DNA of 64,000 bases from Rhodococcus sp. UNC23MFCrub1.1 (GCF_000686025.1 NZ_JMLQ01000003.1:62001-126000); one strand, 5' to 3'. Numbered from the stretch's first letter, positions 18,659-29,604 are shown. The notes: generated by a model from the sequence alone, not told the origin. Made by a program: numbers and translations.

Positions 18659-19504
18659 TCAGCCGATCGAGAAGACCGCGGCCTGAGCGGTGATCTTCTT
18701 CGCCTTGGCCAGGCGGGGGAGGTCGCTGCCGTCGCGCACGCCGGAGCCGTCCTCACCGAGCTGGGCGATGACGTCCCGAGCCCACGCCACATCGGCAGCG
18801 CTGGGTGCGAGTTCGCGGTTGACGATGGGGCCCTGATCGGAGTGCATGCACAGCTTGCCGGTCATGCCCATGGAGACGGTGAGCTGGCTGTCGCGGCTCA
18901 GCATGCTGTCGTTGACGGCGAGGGTGGGGCCGTCGATGGGGCCGGGAAGCCGGGCGGCGCGGCTCGACACGACGAGCCGGGCGCGCGGGTAGGCCATCGC
19001 CATCGGGTCGTCGCTCATGCCGGTGTCGCGCCGGAAGTCGCCGCTGCCGAACGCCAGGCGGAAGGTGGCCTCGGCGCGCGCGATCTCAGGGGCAGCCTCG
19101 AGACCCATGGCCGACTCCACCAGCGCCACGATCCGGCAACCGTGACCCAATCGGTCGGCGGTGGCCTCGACCTGGCTTCCGCTCTCGGTCTTGGCGAGCA
19201 TGACGCCCTCGAGGGTGTCGATGCCGCGCAGCGCGTCGAGATCGTCGGCCCAGTACGGCGTCGTGGCGTCGTTGATGCGTACCCAGGCGCGGCCGCCGGC
19301 ACGGAGCCAGGACACGACGGCATCGCGTGCGGCGGGCTTCGCGCCCGGTGCGACGGCGTCCTCGATGTCCAGGATCACGGCGTCGACGGCGGACTCTGCG
19401 GCCGGGGTGAAGAGTTCCGGCTTGCTCGCAGGAACGAGAAGCCACGAGCGCGCCTTGTCGGCGGCCACTCCAGATAGCACGGGGTTCTCCAGGAAGGTCG
19501 TCAC
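18659..19504 (-). CDS. CitE-like HpcH/HpaI-family lyase
   Basis: 281-residue TIM-barrel protein of the citrate-lyase-beta-like family (CoA-thioester C-C lyases and thioesterases). Core motifs: RSWLLVPASKPELF, AVILDIEDAVAPGAK (metal-binding acid region), VRINDATTPYWADDL, VALVESAMGLEAAPEIA (catalytic Glu) and FGSGDFRRDTGMS. GTG 19504 is set by GAGGA ten bases upstream; longer versions have no ribosome site. It stands alone rather than beside citD/citF, so citrate lyase itself is unlikely. Its stop is three bases from that of the UvrA-like gene. Confidence 0.88.
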   Translation of the reverse strand: MTTFLENPVLSGVAADKARSWLLVPASKPELFTPAAESAVDAVILDIEDAVAPGAKPAARDAVVSWLRAGGRAWVRINDATTPYWADDLDALRGIDTLEGVMLAKTESGSQVEATADRLGHGCRIVALVESAMGLEAAPEIARAEATFRLAFGSGDFRRDTGMSDDPMAMAYPRARLVVSSRAARLPGPIDGPTLAVNDSMLSRDSQLTVSMGMTGKLCMHSDQGPIVNRELAPSAADVAWARDVIAQLGEDGSGVRDGSDLPRLAKAKKITAQAAVFSIG

Positions 19505-19594
19505 GTGTGCAGTCCTCGCTCGGTGTGTCGCTCGTGGGTCGCGTCGAGCTGCGACTCGTACCGTTCGATCACCACTGTGCACGGCAGACCACCA

Positions 19595-19626
19595 CACGTG
19601 AAGGTTGTGTCAATAGTGTTCACGTG
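19595..19626. promoter_or_regulatory. Large inverted repeat upstream of the CitE-like gene
   Basis: CACGTGAA (19595-19602) and TTCACGTG (19619-19626) are perfect inverted arms around 16 bases. The centre holds TTGACA on the minus strand (19608-19613), a perfect -35 hexamer pointing at the CitE-like gene, though no good -10 follows at normal spacing. This layout suggests a repressor or activator site. Confidence 0.5.
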
Positions 19627-19682
19627 CGCGACGGAACACCGACGGCCGCGACGTGAGATCGCTCACGACGGCGGCCGACGAA

Positions 19683-20075
19683 CTACTTGCGCTTGGCGGC
19701 CCGGCGGACCTGCAGGATGCGCACTCCACCCGCGGTGGCCATGACGAGTGCACCGGCGACCGCGGCGAGGAGCATGCCGATGCCGATGGGCAGGTCGAAG
19801 GTCCAGCCGAACAAGTGAATCGGGACGCTGTCGAGGTTCTGGATGATGAACACCATCAGGACGACCAGGATGATCGCGCCCACCACGAGACCGGTGTAGA
19901 GCGCCGCCGCACGGGTGTGCTTGACGCCGTCGGGCGTCTTTCCCTGCGCCAGGCGGGTGTCCGTGGGCCCGGTCTGCTCGACGGGGAGACCCGCGGCGGT
20001 GGAGGAGGTGTCCAGAGGGGCGTCCGTGCCGGTCAGGGCGTTCGGATCGGATGCATCGTGCGATGAGCGGGCCAT
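19683..20075 (-). CDS. LapA-domain (DUF1049) membrane protein
   Basis: 130 residues: a polar N-terminal half, then two membrane helices ([20 protein letters not shown] and the segment starting [16 protein letters not shown]) joined by [19 protein letters not shown], the typical LapA-domain loop, and a basic RRAAKRK tail. ATG 20075 is chosen because upstream sequence is not protein-like. In proteobacteria LapA works in envelope assembly; the actinobacterial role is unknown. Divergent from rlmN. Confidence 0.85.
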   Translation of the reverse strand: MARSSHDASDPNALTGTDAPLDTSSTAAGLPVEQTGPTDTRLAQGKTPDGVKHTRAAALYTGLVVGAIILVVLMVFIIQNLDSVPIHLFGWTFDLPIGIGMLLAAVAGALVMATAGGVRILQVRRAAKRK

Positions 20076-20154
20076 GTACAGATCATGCTGTACGGAGGTG
20101 GCGAATGCACGTCTGCCCCGACCGTGCCCGACAGTGTCGCCGAACAGTGAGAGA

Positions 20155-21279
20155 ATGGTGCTCACTATGGCACCCATCGCTCTCCCTCTCGTGTTCGACG
20201 CTCCCCGTCGCGGCATGCCCGCGAAGCACCTCGCCGACCTCGACGCGGACCAGCGTCGAGCGGCCGTCGCCGAGCTGGGCCTGCCGGCGTTCCGCGCCGA
20301 CCAGCTGGCGCGGCAGTACTACTCCCGGCTGGAGGCGGACCCGGCGAAGATGACCGATCTTCCGGCGTCGGTCCGCGAGAAGGTCGGGGACGCGCTGTTC
20401 CCGACGTTGCTCACGCCCGTCAAGCACATTGCCTGCGACGGCGGGGACACGCGCAAGACGCTGTGGAAGGCCGCCGACGGCACTCTGCTCGAGTCGGTTC
20501 TCATGCGGTACCCGGATCGCGCGACGCTGTGCATCTCGAGCCAGGCCGGGTGTGGCATGGCCTGCCCGTTCTGCGCCACCGGCCAGGCCGGCCTGCAACG
20601 CAACCTCTCCACGGCCGAGATCGTCGACCAGGTGCGGAGCGCTGCGGCGGATCTCCGCGACGGTGCGGTCGAGGGCGGCGAGGGGCGACTGTCCAACGTC
20701 GTCTTCATGGGGATGGGGGAGCCGCTCGCGAACTACAAGCGCGTCGTCGCGGCGGTCAAACGGATCGTCTCGCCCGCGCCGGAGGGCCTCGGCCTGTCAC
20801 AGCGCTCGGTGACGGTGTCCACCGTCGGGCTCGCGCCCGCGATCCGCAAGCTGGCCGACGAGGGTCTGACGGTGACGCTGGCCGTGTCGCTGCACTGCCC
20901 GGACGACGAACTGCGCGACACGCTCGTCCCCGTCAACAACCGCTGGCCCATCGCCGAGGTCCTCGACGCGGCGCGCTACTACGCCGACACCACGGGGCGA
21001 CGGGTCTCGATCGAGTACGCGCTGATCCGCGACATCAACGATCAGCCGTGGCGAGCGGACATGCTGGCCAAGAAGCTCAAGCGCGCCCTGGGGGCGCTGG
21101 TCCACGTGAACCTGATCCCGCTCAATCCGACACCCGGCAGCGAGTGGGACGCCAGTCCCAAGCCGGTGGAGCAGGAATTCGTGCGACGCGTCCGTGCGCA
21201 CGGAGTCTCGTGCACCGTGCGTGACACGCGGGGTCAGGAGATCGCGGCGGCCTGCGGGCAGCTGGCCGCCGAGAACTGA
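20155..21279 (+). CDS. rlmN: 23S rRNA (adenine2503-C2)-methyltransferase RlmN
   Basis: 374-residue radical-SAM enzyme. The CX3CX2C iron-sulfur motif is in [31 protein letters not shown] and [15 protein letters not shown] follow, then the catalytic Cys region [21 protein letters not shown]. The start is either ATG 20155 (GTGAGAG close before it) or ATG 20167; both give the family length. Corresponds to M. tuberculosis Rv2880c. Confidence 0.96.
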   Translation: MVLTMAPIALPLVFDAPRRGMPAKHLADLDADQRRAAVAELGLPAFRADQLARQYYSRLEADPAKMTDLPASVREKVGDALFPTLLTPVKHIACDGGDTRKTLWKAADGTLLESVLMRYPDRATLCISSQAGCGMACPFCATGQAGLQRNLSTAEIVDQVRSAAADLRDGAVEGGEGRLSNVVFMGMGEPLANYKRVVAAVKRIVSPAPEGLGLSQRSVTVSTVGLAPAIRKLADEGLTVTLAVSLHCPDDELRDTLVPVNNRWPIAEVLDAARYYADTTGRRVSIEYALIRDINDQPWRADMLAKKLKRALGALVHVNLIPLNPTPGSEWDASPKPVEQEFVRRVRAHGVSCTVRDTRGQEIAAACGQLAAEN

Positions 21280-21283
21280 GCCG

Positions 21284-21562
21284 TCAGGAGCGGCGCGGCT
21301 TGCGGCGGAGCAGGATGTCGCGGACCAGCAGGCCTGCGATGGCCACGGCGAAGCCGACGAGCCAGATGTCCTCGACCCGGCCCGTGTGGTTACCGATGAT
21401 CATGACCAGCAGGATCGCGACGGTGACCCAGCCCGCGATGCGCGAGGTACGGGGGCCTTCGCCGCTCCACCCCCACTCCGCAGACGGCACCTCGGCGGTG
21501 CTGACCTTGGTCGTGGGAACGCGCTCGACGTCCGAAGCCTGGTTGCGGCTGATGTCGGTCAC
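21284..21562 (-). CDS. DUF2631 small membrane protein
   Basis: 92 residues: acidic N-terminus with VPSAEWGWSGEG, two hydrophobic helices (AGWVTVAILLVMIIGNHTG and DIWLVGFAVAIAGLLVRDIL), and a basic end RRKPRRS. It fits the actinobacterial DUF2631 family (Rv2876-like), of unknown function. GTG 21562 has a consensus AGGAGG, and TAGGAT (minus strand, 21612-21617) is a likely -10. Convergent with rlmN, four bases apart. Confidence 0.85.
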   Translation of the reverse strand: MTDISRNQASDVERVPTTKVSTAEVPSAEWGWSGEGPRTSRIAGWVTVAILLVMIIGNHTGRVEDIWLVGFAVAIAGLLVRDILLRRKPRRS

Positions 21563-21662
21563 GGCCGATCCTCCTGAAAGTCTGTGATGCAGGTGGTCCC
21601 TGGTGGGCTGAATCCTAGCGCGCTGTACGACCGGCCGTCGTAGGGGCAGTCGCCACGACGTG

Positions 21663-22202
21663 TCAGGCGGTGAGGGCCGCGATGTAGCGACCGGTCGCGA
21701 TGCGCTGGGTCGCCCTGTTGAGGGGCCCGCCCAGTGCGACGACCCTGTTGCCGGGCCGCGAGAAGGCGCGGATGTGGGCGGTCACGGCATCGGTGACCGG
21801 ATCGTGTCGGACGGTGAAGCGCTCCTCACCCGACTCGGGGTGACCCGGCAGCGTGCCGTACGCGAAGCCCCGGTGGTGCGACTCGTCGATCACCTCGACT
21901 ACCCGGCACGGGATGCGGACCGGACCGAGTAGCAGGACCACCACGGTGTCGACGGTCGCCGACGCCGCGCTCGACCGCACCCGCAGCCCGGCGCCGCGAT
22001 GCATGTCCCACTCGACGATGCGGCGTCCGGCCCGCTCGAAAAGTTCGAGGCCGGTCCCGATGCGCTTCTCCACGTCGACGTGGTGGTAACCCGCCGGCAT
22101 CGACTCGTGCGCGGTCCCTCCGATCTCGGCGTACGTGAGGGGCGTCGAGAAGTACGAGTCCGGATCGGCGGACGGGAGCAGGGGCACGCCGTCCATCCTC
22201 AC
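21663..22202 (-). CDS. UPF0548 (DUF1990) family protein
   Basis: 179 residues, no membrane segment. The family hallmarks are [21 protein letters not shown], the central [10 protein letters not shown], and [21 protein letters not shown] near the end. Function unknown; DUF1990 proteins occur in actinobacteria and plants. GTG 22202 and ATG 22196 are both possible. Divergent from dxr with 59 bases between them. Confidence 0.85.
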   Translation of the reverse strand: MRMDGVPLLPSADPDSYFSTPLTYAEIGGTAHESMPAGYHHVDVEKRIGTGLELFERAGRRIVEWDMHRGAGLRVRSSAASATVDTVVVLLLGPVRIPCRVVEVIDESHHRGFAYGTLPGHPESGEERFTVRHDPVTDAVTAHIRAFSRPGNRVVALGGPLNRATQRIATGRYIAALTA

Positions 22203-22261
22203 ACGGTGAGCCGCAGTTGCCCGCTCACCGTGCTCTCAGTGAGGTCGTCCACACTGTCCAG

Positions 22262-23446
22262 GTGACGGAACAGAAGGCACGTGGGACCGACGGACCCGTG
22301 CGGGTGCTGGTGCTCGGCAGTACGGGGTCCATCGGCACCCAGGCGCTCGAGGTGATGGCGGCTCGACCGGACCGTTTCACCGTGGTCGGGCTGGCCGCCG
22401 GCGGAGGCAACGTCGATCTGTTGCGTCGACAGATCGCCGAGACCGGTGTCCGCGACGTGGCGGTGGCCGACGTCGACGCTGCGCGGACCGTGGACACGCC
22501 GGGGCTGCGCTCGGGGGCCGACGCGGCGACGTCGTTGGTCCGCGAGGTGCAGGCCGACGTGGTCCTCAACGCGCTCGTCGGGTCTCTCGGTCTGCCGCCG
22601 ACGCTCGCTGCGCTGGAATCGGGAGCTCGACTGGCGTTGGCGAACAAGGAGTCTCTCGTGGCGGGCGGCTCGCTGGTCACGTCCGCGGCGGCTCCGGGCC
22701 AGATCGTTCCCGTCGACTCCGAGCACTCGGCTCTCGCCCAGTGCCTGCGCGGCGGTCGCGCCGACGAGGTGGCGCGACTGGTGGTCACGGCGTCCGGTGG
22801 GCCGTTCCGCGGCTGGGATCGCGAGGGCCTCGAGTCCGTGACGCCGGAGCAGGCCGGCAAGCACCCCACCTGGTCGATGGGGCCGATGAACACGTTGAAC
22901 TCGGCCACCCTGGTGAACAAGGGCCTCGAGGTGATCGAGGCGCATCTGCTGTTCGGCATCCCGTACGACCGCATCGACGTCACCGTGCATCCGCAGTCCA
23001 TCGTCCACTCGATGGTCACGTTCACCGACGGATCGACGCTAGCTCAGGCCAGCCCGCCGGACATGAAGCTGCCGATCGCGCTGGCACTCGGATGGCCTGA
23101 TCGCATCGCCGGCGCCGCGACGGCCCTGGACTTCACCCGAGCCCACACGTGGGACTTCGAACCACTCGACGACGAGGTGTTCCCCGCGGTCGAGCTCGCG
23201 CGCACCGCCGGCGCGCTGGGCGGCTGCATGACGGCGGTCTACAACGCGGCGAACGAGATCGCCGCCGAGGCGTTCCTCGACGGGCGCCTGTCGTTCCCGC
23301 AGATCGTGGACGTCGTGTCCGACGTGGTCGACGCCGGACGCGGCGACTGGTCCGCGGAACCGTCTACGGTGGACGACGTTCTCGCAGCGGACACGTGGGC
23401 TCGGGGCACCGCCCGCACACTCGCCGCCGCACGATCGAAAGGCTGA
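22262..23446 (+). CDS. dxr: 1-deoxy-D-xylulose 5-phosphate reductoisomerase
   Basis: 394-residue NADPH- and metal-dependent enzyme of the second (committing) step of the MEP isoprenoid pathway; the target of fosmidomycin. NADPH site [29 protein letters not shown]; metal-site [58 protein letters not shown] 22262 gives the same N-terminal length as mycobacterial Dxr. Followed after eight bases by the site-2 protease gene, then ispG. Confidence 0.97.
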   Translation: MTEQKARGTDGPVRVLVLGSTGSIGTQALEVMAARPDRFTVVGLAAGGGNVDLLRRQIAETGVRDVAVADVDAARTVDTPGLRSGADAATSLVREVQADVVLNALVGSLGLPPTLAALESGARLALANKESLVAGGSLVTSAAAPGQIVPVDSEHSALAQCLRGGRADEVARLVVTASGGPFRGWDREGLESVTPEQAGKHPTWSMGPMNTLNSATLVNKGLEVIEAHLLFGIPYDRIDVTVHPQSIVHSMVTFTDGSTLAQASPPDMKLPIALALGWPDRIAGAATALDFTRAHTWDFEPLDDEVFPAVELARTAGALGGCMTAVYNAANEIAAEAFLDGRLSFPQIVDVVSDVVDAGRGDWSAEPSTVDDVLAADTWARGTARTLAAARSKG

Positions 23447-23454
23447 ACGAGAAG

Positions 23455-24666
23455 ATGGTGTTCGTTCTCGGTGTGATCGCCTTCGCGATCTGCATCGGCA
23501 TCTCGATCGCGCTCCACGAGTGCGGGCACATGTGGGTGGCCAAGGCCACCGGCATGAAGGTGCGCCGCTACTACATCGGGTTCGGGCCCAAGATCTTCTC
23601 CTGGCGTCGCGGCGAGACCGAGTACGGACTCAAGGCGATCCCGGCCGGTGGCTTCTGCGACATCGCGGGCATGACGGCGGTCGACGAGCTCGCTCCCGAC
23701 GAGGTCGAGCGCGCGATGTACAAGCAGAAGACCTGGAAGCGCCTCGCCGTGATGTTCGGCGGGATCGCGATGAACTTCGTGCTGGCGTTCGTGCTGGTGT
23801 ACACCCTCGCCCTCGGCTGGGGTCTGCCCAATCGCGACACGACGGCCACCGTGGCGGGGACCCAGTGCGTGGCCCCGCAGAACGTCGAGGGCGACATGGC
23901 GCCCTGCTCGGGTCCCGGTCCCGCGGGTGCCGCGGGCATCCGGGACGGTGACGTCATCACCGCCGTGAACGGTGAGTCGACGCCCACGTTCGGCGACGTC
24001 GTCGCGGTGATCCAGGACGAGCGTGGATCGGTGTCCGTCACGGTCGAGCGGGCCGGTGAGACCCTCACCGTGCCCGTCGACGTGCAGGAGACGGACCGTC
24101 TCTTCGCCGTCGAGAACGGCGCACCCGACGCCACGGAGCTGCGCACGGTCGGCGCCATCGGCGTCGCCCGCACCCCACTCACCCTCGACTACGACGCGGT
24201 GTCCGCCATCGGCGGATCGGCCTCCTACACGGTGTTCATCGCGGGGCAGACGGTGCAGGCCATCGTCGATCTCCCCAGCAAGGTGGGGGCACTGTGGACG
24301 TCGATCACCGGTGGTGAGCGGGATCCGAACACTCCCATCAGCGTGGTCGGTGCCAGCGTCATCGGCGGTCAGGCGGCGGAACGCGGCCTGTGGGAGGTCT
24401 TCGTCACGCTGTTGGCGACCCTCAACTTCTTCCTCGGTGCCTTCAACCTGCTCCCGTTGCTCCCGCTCGACGGCGGTCACATAGCGGTGACCGTCTACGA
24501 GGGCATCCGGAACAAGATCCGCTCGCTGCGGGGGCTGGGCAAGGGTGCGCCCGTGAACTACCTCAAGCTGATGCCGGTGACGTACGTCGTCATTCTCATC
24601 GGCGGCGCGTTCATGCTCCTGACCCTCACCGCCGACATCGTGAACCCCATTCAGATCTTCCGCTAG
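23455..24666 (+). CDS. rip1: Site-2 intramembrane metalloprotease (Rip1/RseP)
   Basis: 403 residues. The HECGH zinc motif (21-25) lies in the first helix (GVIAFAICIGISIALHECGH), a PDZ domain sits at about 145-210 (GAAGIRDGDVITAVNGEST), and the third zinc ligand is in NLLPLLPLDGGHIAV (about 339). Four membrane segments. In mycobacteria Rip1 cleaves anti-sigma factors and controls cell-envelope lipid genes. Same order dxr-rip-ispG as in M. tuberculosis, probably one operon. Confidence 0.96.
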   Translation: MVFVLGVIAFAICIGISIALHECGHMWVAKATGMKVRRYYIGFGPKIFSWRRGETEYGLKAIPAGGFCDIAGMTAVDELAPDEVERAMYKQKTWKRLAVMFGGIAMNFVLAFVLVYTLALGWGLPNRDTTATVAGTQCVAPQNVEGDMAPCSGPGPAGAAGIRDGDVITAVNGESTPTFGDVVAVIQDERGSVSVTVERAGETLTVPVDVQETDRLFAVENGAPDATELRTVGAIGVARTPLTLDYDAVSAIGGSASYTVFIAGQTVQAIVDLPSKVGALWTSITGGERDPNTPISVVGASVIGGQAAERGLWEVFVTLLATLNFFLGAFNLLPLLPLDGGHIAVTVYEGIRNKIRSLRGLGKGAPVNYLKLMPVTYVVILIGGAFMLLTLTADIVNPIQIFR

Positions 24667-24719
24667 AAGCGCAGGTCCGGCGTGACGGCGCGAACACACG
24701 GCGGTCCTCCCGGCGCGAC

Positions 24720-24725
24720 TACAGT
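24720..24725 (+). promoter_or_regulatory. Candidate -10 for ispG
   Basis: TACAGT lies 50 bases before the ispG GTG in the gap after rip1; the ribosome site GAAAGGA is close to the start. Suggests an internal promoter besides read-through from dxr. Confidence 0.35.
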
Positions 24726-24775
24726 GGGGAGGGTCAGTCGGCACCAGATGCCGTCAGAAGCTCGAAAGGATCGAA

Positions 24776-25933
24776 GTGACCGTTGGACTGGGCATGCCGG
24801 CCGGACCCGTACCGGTGCTCACACCGCGACGGAAGACTCGTCAGCTTCAGGTGGGCAGCGTCGGTGTCGGCAGCGACTCGCCGATCTCGGTGCAGTCGAT
24901 GTGCACCACCAAGACTCACGACATCAACTCCACCCTGCAGCAGATCGCCGAACTCACCGCCGCGGGATGCGACATCGTCCGCGTCGCGTGCCCGCGTCAG
25001 GAGGATGCGGACGCCTTGGCGACCATTGCGCGCAAGTCGCAGATCCCTGTCATCGCGGACATCCACTTCCAGCCGCGGTACATCTTCGCGGCCATCGATG
25101 CCGGGTGCGCCGCGGTGCGCGTGAACCCCGGCAACATCAAGGAGTTCGACGGCCGCGTCAAGGAGGTCGCGAAGGCGGCCGGTGACGCGGGCATCCCCAT
25201 CCGTATCGGAGTCAACGCAGGATCCCTCGATCCGCGCCTGATGCAAAAGTACGGCAAGGCCACGCCCGAGGCGCTGGTGGAGTCGGCGCTGTGGGAGGCC
25301 GGCCTCTTCGAGGAGCACGGTTTCGGCGACATCAAAATCTCGGTCAAGCACAACGACCCGGTCATCATGGTCGAGGCCTACCGTCAGCTCGCCGCCAAGT
25401 GCGACTACCCGCTGCACCTCGGCGTGACCGAGGCCGGGCCGGCGTTCCAGGGCACCATCAAGTCCGCCGTCGCCTTCGGATCGCTGCTGGCCGACGGCAT
25501 CGGCGACACGATCCGCGTCTCGCTGTCCGCGCCGCCCAACGAGGAGATCAAGGTTGGGACGCAGATCCTGCAGTCCCTCAACCTCCGTCCCCGCAAGCTC
25601 GAGATCGTCTCCTGCCCGTCCTGCGGACGCGCACAGGTCGACGTCTACACCCTCGCCGACCAGGTGACGGCCGGACTCGAGGGCATGGAGATCCCGCTCC
25701 GCGTCGCCGTCATGGGCTGCGTCGTCAACGGTCCCGGTGAGGCGCGCGACGCCGATCTCGGTGTGGCGTCCGGAAACGGCAAGGGACAGATCTTCGTCAA
25801 GGGCGAGGTCATCAAGACGGTGCCCGAGGCGATGATCGTGGAGACCCTGATCGAGGAGGCGATGCGTATCGCCGAGTCGTACGAGTCCGACCAGGAAGCC
25901 GCCGGCGGATCGCCCGTCGTGTCGGTCAGCTGA
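24776..25933 (+). CDS. ispG: (E)-4-hydroxy-3-methylbut-2-enyl-diphosphate synthase
   Basis: 385-residue [4Fe-4S] enzyme of the penultimate MEP-pathway step. TIM-barrel part: [47 protein letters not shown]-terminal cluster ligands: [10 protein letters not shown] and [20 protein letters not shown] 24776 follows AAAGGATCGAAG. It clusters with dxr; the enzymes between them in the pathway are not in this window. Confidence 0.97.
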   Translation: MTVGLGMPAGPVPVLTPRRKTRQLQVGSVGVGSDSPISVQSMCTTKTHDINSTLQQIAELTAAGCDIVRVACPRQEDADALATIARKSQIPVIADIHFQPRYIFAAIDAGCAAVRVNPGNIKEFDGRVKEVAKAAGDAGIPIRIGVNAGSLDPRLMQKYGKATPEALVESALWEAGLFEEHGFGDIKISVKHNDPVIMVEAYRQLAAKCDYPLHLGVTEAGPAFQGTIKSAVAFGSLLADGIGDTIRVSLSAPPNEEIKVGTQILQSLNLRPRKLEIVSCPSCGRAQVDVYTLADQVTAGLEGMEIPLRVAVMGCVVNGPGEARDADLGVASGNGKGQIFVKGEVIKTVPEAMIVETLIEEAMRIAESYESDQEAAGGSPVVSVS

Positions 25934-26021
25934 TTCTCCTCGTCTGCGGCGACATTTCCTGGCAGTGTCACCATGACAACGGGTGTGCTCGGTGCGGATC
26001 GGTGGTCACGGAGGTGGCGGG

Positions 26022-26855
26022 ATGCTCAAGCTGCTCGGCGCTAAGGCGCTGACGAGCCGCGACACGAACGAGGTCGTCCGTGTGCTGCGCAGTGATCCCG
26101 TCGCATCGTGCATGGTGCTGGCACGTGTCGAGGAATCGGGCGTGGAGCCCCGCGACAACCACGGTGAACTGTGGTCACGCGGAGGTCCGGCATCGTCCCT
26201 GTGTTTCTCGGGAGCCAATCTCGTGCCGTTGTTCGGTACCTACGACGATCTCCGGAGTTTCGCCGAGCGCGCGTTGCGCTCTCCCCGCGTCTGCTCGTCG
26301 CTGGTGGGGCGAGCCGAACTGACGCTGCCGTTGTGGGACATGCTCGCCGCGGACTGGGGGACCCCGCGTGAGGTGCGTGCCGAGCAGCCACTGCTGGCGT
26401 TGACGAGCGCGCCCACCGCCGTGGACCCCTACGTCCGACGCGTCACCGTCGACGAGCTGGACGTGTACCTCACCGCTGCCGTGGCGATGTTCATCGAGGA
26501 GGTGGGCGTCGATCCGCGCGCGGGCGACGGCGGACGCGGCTATCGGCGGCGCATTGCCTCGTTGATCGCGGCGGGTCGCGCCTGGGCGAGGTTCGAGGAG
26601 GGCCGCGTCGTCTTCAAGGCCGAGGTCGGATCGCTGTCCACCTCGGTCGGTCAGATCCAGGGCGTGTGGGTGCACCCGCTCTACCGCGGGCGCGGGCTCG
26701 GCACCGCGGGAACCGCATCCGTGGCGGCCGCGGTGGTCGACAGCGGCCGCACGGCCAGCCTGTACGTCAACAGCTTCAACGTGCCCGCCCGCCGTGCCTA
26801 CGAGCGTGTCGGGTTCGAGCGCGTCGCCACCTTCTCCACAGTTCTGCTCGACTGA
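26022..26855 (+). CDS. GNAT-family acetyltransferase (Rv2867c-like)
   Basis: 277 residues with two GNAT-like halves. The N-terminal half is degenerate (ELWSRGGPASSLCFSGANLVPL); the C-terminal half has the acetyl-CoA loop VWVHPLYRGRGLGTAGTASVAA and SLYVNSFNVPARRAYERVGFERV. ATG 26022 follows GGAGGTGGCGGG. The same gene follows ispG in mycobacteria. Substrate unknown. Confidence 0.88.
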   Translation: MLKLLGAKALTSRDTNEVVRVLRSDPVASCMVLARVEESGVEPRDNHGELWSRGGPASSLCFSGANLVPLFGTYDDLRSFAERALRSPRVCSSLVGRAELTLPLWDMLAADWGTPREVRAEQPLLALTSAPTAVDPYVRRVTVDELDVYLTAAVAMFIEEVGVDPRAGDGGRGYRRRIASLIAAGRAWARFEEGRVVFKAEVGSLSTSVGQIQGVWVHPLYRGRGLGTAGTASVAAAVVDSGRTASLYVNSFNVPARRAYERVGFERVATFSTVLLD

Positions 26856-26894
26856 CACGCTGGCAGGGTGAGGGCCGCGGGCGTCCCGTCGCCC

Positions 26895-26900
26895 TACGAT
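26895..26900 (+). promoter_or_regulatory. -10 element placing transcript start at the pbp start codon
   Basis: TACGAT ends eight bases before ATG 26909, so transcription would begin at or next to the start codon. No ribosome site precedes the ATG, consistent with a leaderless message. Confidence 0.5.
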
Positions 26901-26908
26901 GAGAATCG

Positions 26909-28717
26909 ATGACCTCTCGTGAACACGGCCGTGCCACCCGCGTCCTGATCGTGCTCGTCGCGGCGATCACCGCGGTGGCGGCCTCGGCGTGCACCCCGAA
27001 ACCGCAGGGCCCCGAGTCCGCGGCCGATTCGTTCGTTTCCGCGCTGGCCCAGCGTGACAGTGCCGCCGCGGCGCAGGCCACGGATCGGCCGGACCTCGCG
27101 ACCGCCGCCGTCGATCAGGCGTGGGACGGCCTACAGGCCGAGTCGCTCGACGCGGCGACCGGCGCGGTGAGCGTGAACGGCGACACCGCGACCGTCGACT
27201 ACACCTACACGTGGCACCTTCCGAAGGACCGCACCTGGACCTACGACGGGGCCCTGCAGATGGGCCGACGCGACGGGGCCTGGGTGGTCCGGTGGAACTC
27301 GACCGATCTGCACCCCAAGCTCGGGGACACCCAGTCGATGGTGCTGCGGTCCACGTCGGCGCCGCGGGCGCGGGTCAACGAGCACGCGGGGTCCGACGTC
27401 CTGGTGCCCGGGGTGGTCCAGGGGGTGTCCTTCGACGCCGCCGAGTCGACCGACGTGGTGGGCACGGCGCGCACCCTCGAACGCATCCTGAAGCCCTTCG
27501 ACGCGTCGATCACGGCGCAGTCCATCGTGGAGTCGGCGACCGCGACGCAGGGCCCTTACCGCCTGATGACCCTCCGGGACGAGGACTACGACGCCGTCGC
27601 GCCCGGTCTGCTCGCGTTGTCCGGGGTGTCGGTGACAGAGCAGTCCGACCTGGTCTCCACCGATCGCACGTTCGCCCCCGACCTGGTGAGCCAGGTGAAG
27701 AAGACCGTGATGGACCGCGTCGACGGTGCCGCGGGCTGGAGCGTCGTGGCGGTCAACACCAACGGCGCGGACACCGGTGTGTTGACCGAGACGGCGCCGC
27801 AGCCGGTTCCGTCGATCAGTATCAGCCTCGACCGTCCGGTGCAGGTGGCCGCACAGAACGCCGTCAACGTGTCACGGGACCAGGCGATGATGGTGGTGAT
27901 CCAGCCGTCGACAGGCGACATCCTCGCGGTGGCGCAGAACCCGGCGGCGGATCGCGACGGTCCCGTGGCCTCGACCGGCCTCTACCCACCGGGCTCCACC
28001 TTCAAGATCATCACGGCCGGTGCGGCGATCGAGGAGGGACTCGCGACGCCCGAGACCACCGTGCCGTGCCCGGGCCGCATCGTCATCGGCGAGCGCAGCG
28101 TGCCCAACTACAACGAGTTCTCCCTCGGGGACGTCTCGATGAACACGGCCTTCACGCGCTCGTGCAACACCTCGTTCGCGAAGCTCGCCAGTGAGATGTC
28201 CGCGAGTGCTCTCACCGACGCGGCGGCCATGTTCGGCGTCGGGCCCGACTACGGCGTCGTGGGTCTGCCCACCGAGTCGGGATCCGTCCCGCCCGCAGAG
28301 GAATTGGTGCAGCGCACCGAGGACGGGTTCGGACAGGGAAAGGTGCTGGTGTCGACGTTCGGCATGGCTCTCGCCGCCGCGACCGTCGCACACGGATCGA
28401 CGCCCGTTCCCCGGCTGATCCAGGGGGAGGAGACCACGATCGACGGTGACCACCCGCAGATCGAGCCGGCCATGGTCGACGGACTCCGCGGGATGATGCG
28501 CTCGGTGGTCACGAGCGGCACCGCGGACCGGATCGCCGACCAGGGCGAGGTGTACGGCAAGACGGGTGAGGCCGAGGTCGAGGGCGGATCCCATGCCTGG
28601 TTCGTCGGATACCGCGGTGATCTCGCGTTCGCGACCCTGGTCGTGCGCGGTGGCAGCTCGGACAATGCCGTCGCCGTGACGCGGGACATGATCACTGCGT
28701 TGCCCGCCGGATACTGA
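26909..28717 (+). CDS. Penicillin-binding lipoprotein (class B, MecA-type N-terminus)
   Basis: 602-residue DD-transpeptidase that crosslinks peptidoglycan. Signal peptide with lipobox VAASACTP, an NTF2-like MecA_N domain (about 35-150), a dimerisation domain, then the transpeptidase: PPGSTFKI (active-site Ser about 362), SCN (about 417) and [10 protein letters not shown] (about 550). Matches the order and type of M. tuberculosis Rv2864c. The MecA-type N-terminus is also found in low-affinity PBPs, so beta-lactam tolerance is possible but not shown. Confidence 0.94.
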   Translation: MTSREHGRATRVLIVLVAAITAVAASACTPKPQGPESAADSFVSALAQRDSAAAAQATDRPDLATAAVDQAWDGLQAESLDAATGAVSVNGDTATVDYTYTWHLPKDRTWTYDGALQMGRRDGAWVVRWNSTDLHPKLGDTQSMVLRSTSAPRARVNEHAGSDVLVPGVVQGVSFDAAESTDVVGTARTLERILKPFDASITAQSIVESATATQGPYRLMTLRDEDYDAVAPGLLALSGVSVTEQSDLVSTDRTFAPDLVSQVKKTVMDRVDGAAGWSVVAVNTNGADTGVLTETAPQPVPSISISLDRPVQVAAQNAVNVSRDQAMMVVIQPSTGDILAVAQNPAADRDGPVASTGLYPPGSTFKIITAGAAIEEGLATPETTVPCPGRIVIGERSVPNYNEFSLGDVSMNTAFTRSCNTSFAKLASEMSASALTDAAAMFGVGPDYGVVGLPTESGSVPPAEELVQRTEDGFGQGKVLVSTFGMALAAATVAHGSTPVPRLIQGEETTIDGDHPQIEPAMVDGLRGMMRSVVTSGTADRIADQGEVYGKTGEAEVEGGSHAWFVGYRGDLAFATLVVRGGSSDNAVAVTRDMITALPAGY

Positions 28718-28734
28718 CCTCGACCGGCGGCGAC

Positions 28735-28740
28735 TACGCT
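28735..28740 (+). promoter_or_regulatory. -10 element at a leaderless mapB start
   Basis: TACGCT ends six bases before ATG 28747, with no ribosome site between. The predicted transcript begins at the ATG. Confidence 0.5.
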
Positions 28741-28746
28741 GGTGCC

Positions 28747-29604
28747 ATGTCCGTCCGCACCGTTCTCGAACCCGGCACCGTCTCACCCGTTCTCGATGTT
28801 CCCAAGTCCGTCGAGCGTCCCGAGTACGCGTGGAAGAAGACTGCGCGCGAAGGCCACGAGCCGTGGGTGCAGACCCCGGAGACCATCGAGAAGATGCGTC
28901 TGGCGAGCCGCATCGCCGCGCAGGCACTGCAGGAGGCCGGAAAGGCCGTCGAGCCGGGCGTCACGACGGACCGACTCGACCGTATCGCCCACGAGTACAT
29001 GGTCGACCACGGCGCGTACCCGTCGACGTTGGGCTACAAGGGATTTCCGAAGTCCTGCTGCACCTCGCTCAACGAGGTCATCTGCCACGGCATCCCCGAT
29101 TCGACGGTCGTGCAGGACGGCGACATCGTCAACATCGACGTCACGGCGTACATCGACGGGGTGCACGGTGACACGAACGCCACCTTCCTCGCCGGGGACG
29201 TCTCCGAGGAAGCGCGCCTGCTCGTGGAGCGCACCCACGAGGCCACCATGCGGGCGATCAAGTCGGTCAAGCCGGGTCGCGCTCTGAACGTCGTGGGACG
29301 GGTCATCGAGGCCTACGCCGATCGTTTCGGGTACGGCGTCGTCCGGGACTTCACCGGCCACGGCATCGGCACCACCTTCCACAACGGCCTGGTGGTGCTG
29401 CACTACGACGAGCCCACCGTCGAGACGGTGCTGGAGCCCGGGATGGTCTTCACCATCGAGCCGATGATCACCCTCGGCGGCATCGACTGGGACCAGTGGA
29501 ACGACGGCTGGACCGTCGTCACGCGGGACCGATCCTGGACCGCCCAGTTCGAGCACACTCTCGTCGTCACGGAGACGGGCGCCGAGATCCTCACCCTCCC
29601 TTGA
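28747..29604 (+). CDS. map: Methionine aminopeptidase, type I
   Basis: 285-residue dinuclear-metal enzyme removing N-terminal Met. An N-terminal extension of about 40 residues ([20 protein letters not shown]) precedes the catalytic domain, as in mycobacterial MapB. Metal ligands lie in [19 protein letters not shown] (two Asp), GHGIGTTFH (His), FTIEPMI (Glu) and FEHTLVV (Glu). The stop overlaps the cobQ TTG start (TTGA). Confidence 0.96.
   Translation: MSVRTVLEPGTVSPVLDVPKSVERPEYAWKKTAREGHEPWVQTPETIEKMRLASRIAAQALQEAGKAVEPGVTTDRLDRIAHEYMVDHGAYPSTLGYKGFPKSCCTSLNEVICHGIPDSTVVQDGDIVNIDVTAYIDGVHGDTNATFLAGDVSEEARLLVERTHEATMRAIKSVKPGRALNVVGRVIEAYADRFGYGVVRDFTGHGIGTTFHNGLVVLHYDEPTVETVLEPGMVFTIEPMITLGGIDWDQWNDGWTVVTRDRSWTAQFEHTLVVTETGAEILTLP

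Noticed and set aside
25960-25980. TGTCA-CCA-TGACA inverted repeat before the GNAT gene
   Set aside because: Five-base arms are expected by chance and no other evidence supports a site.
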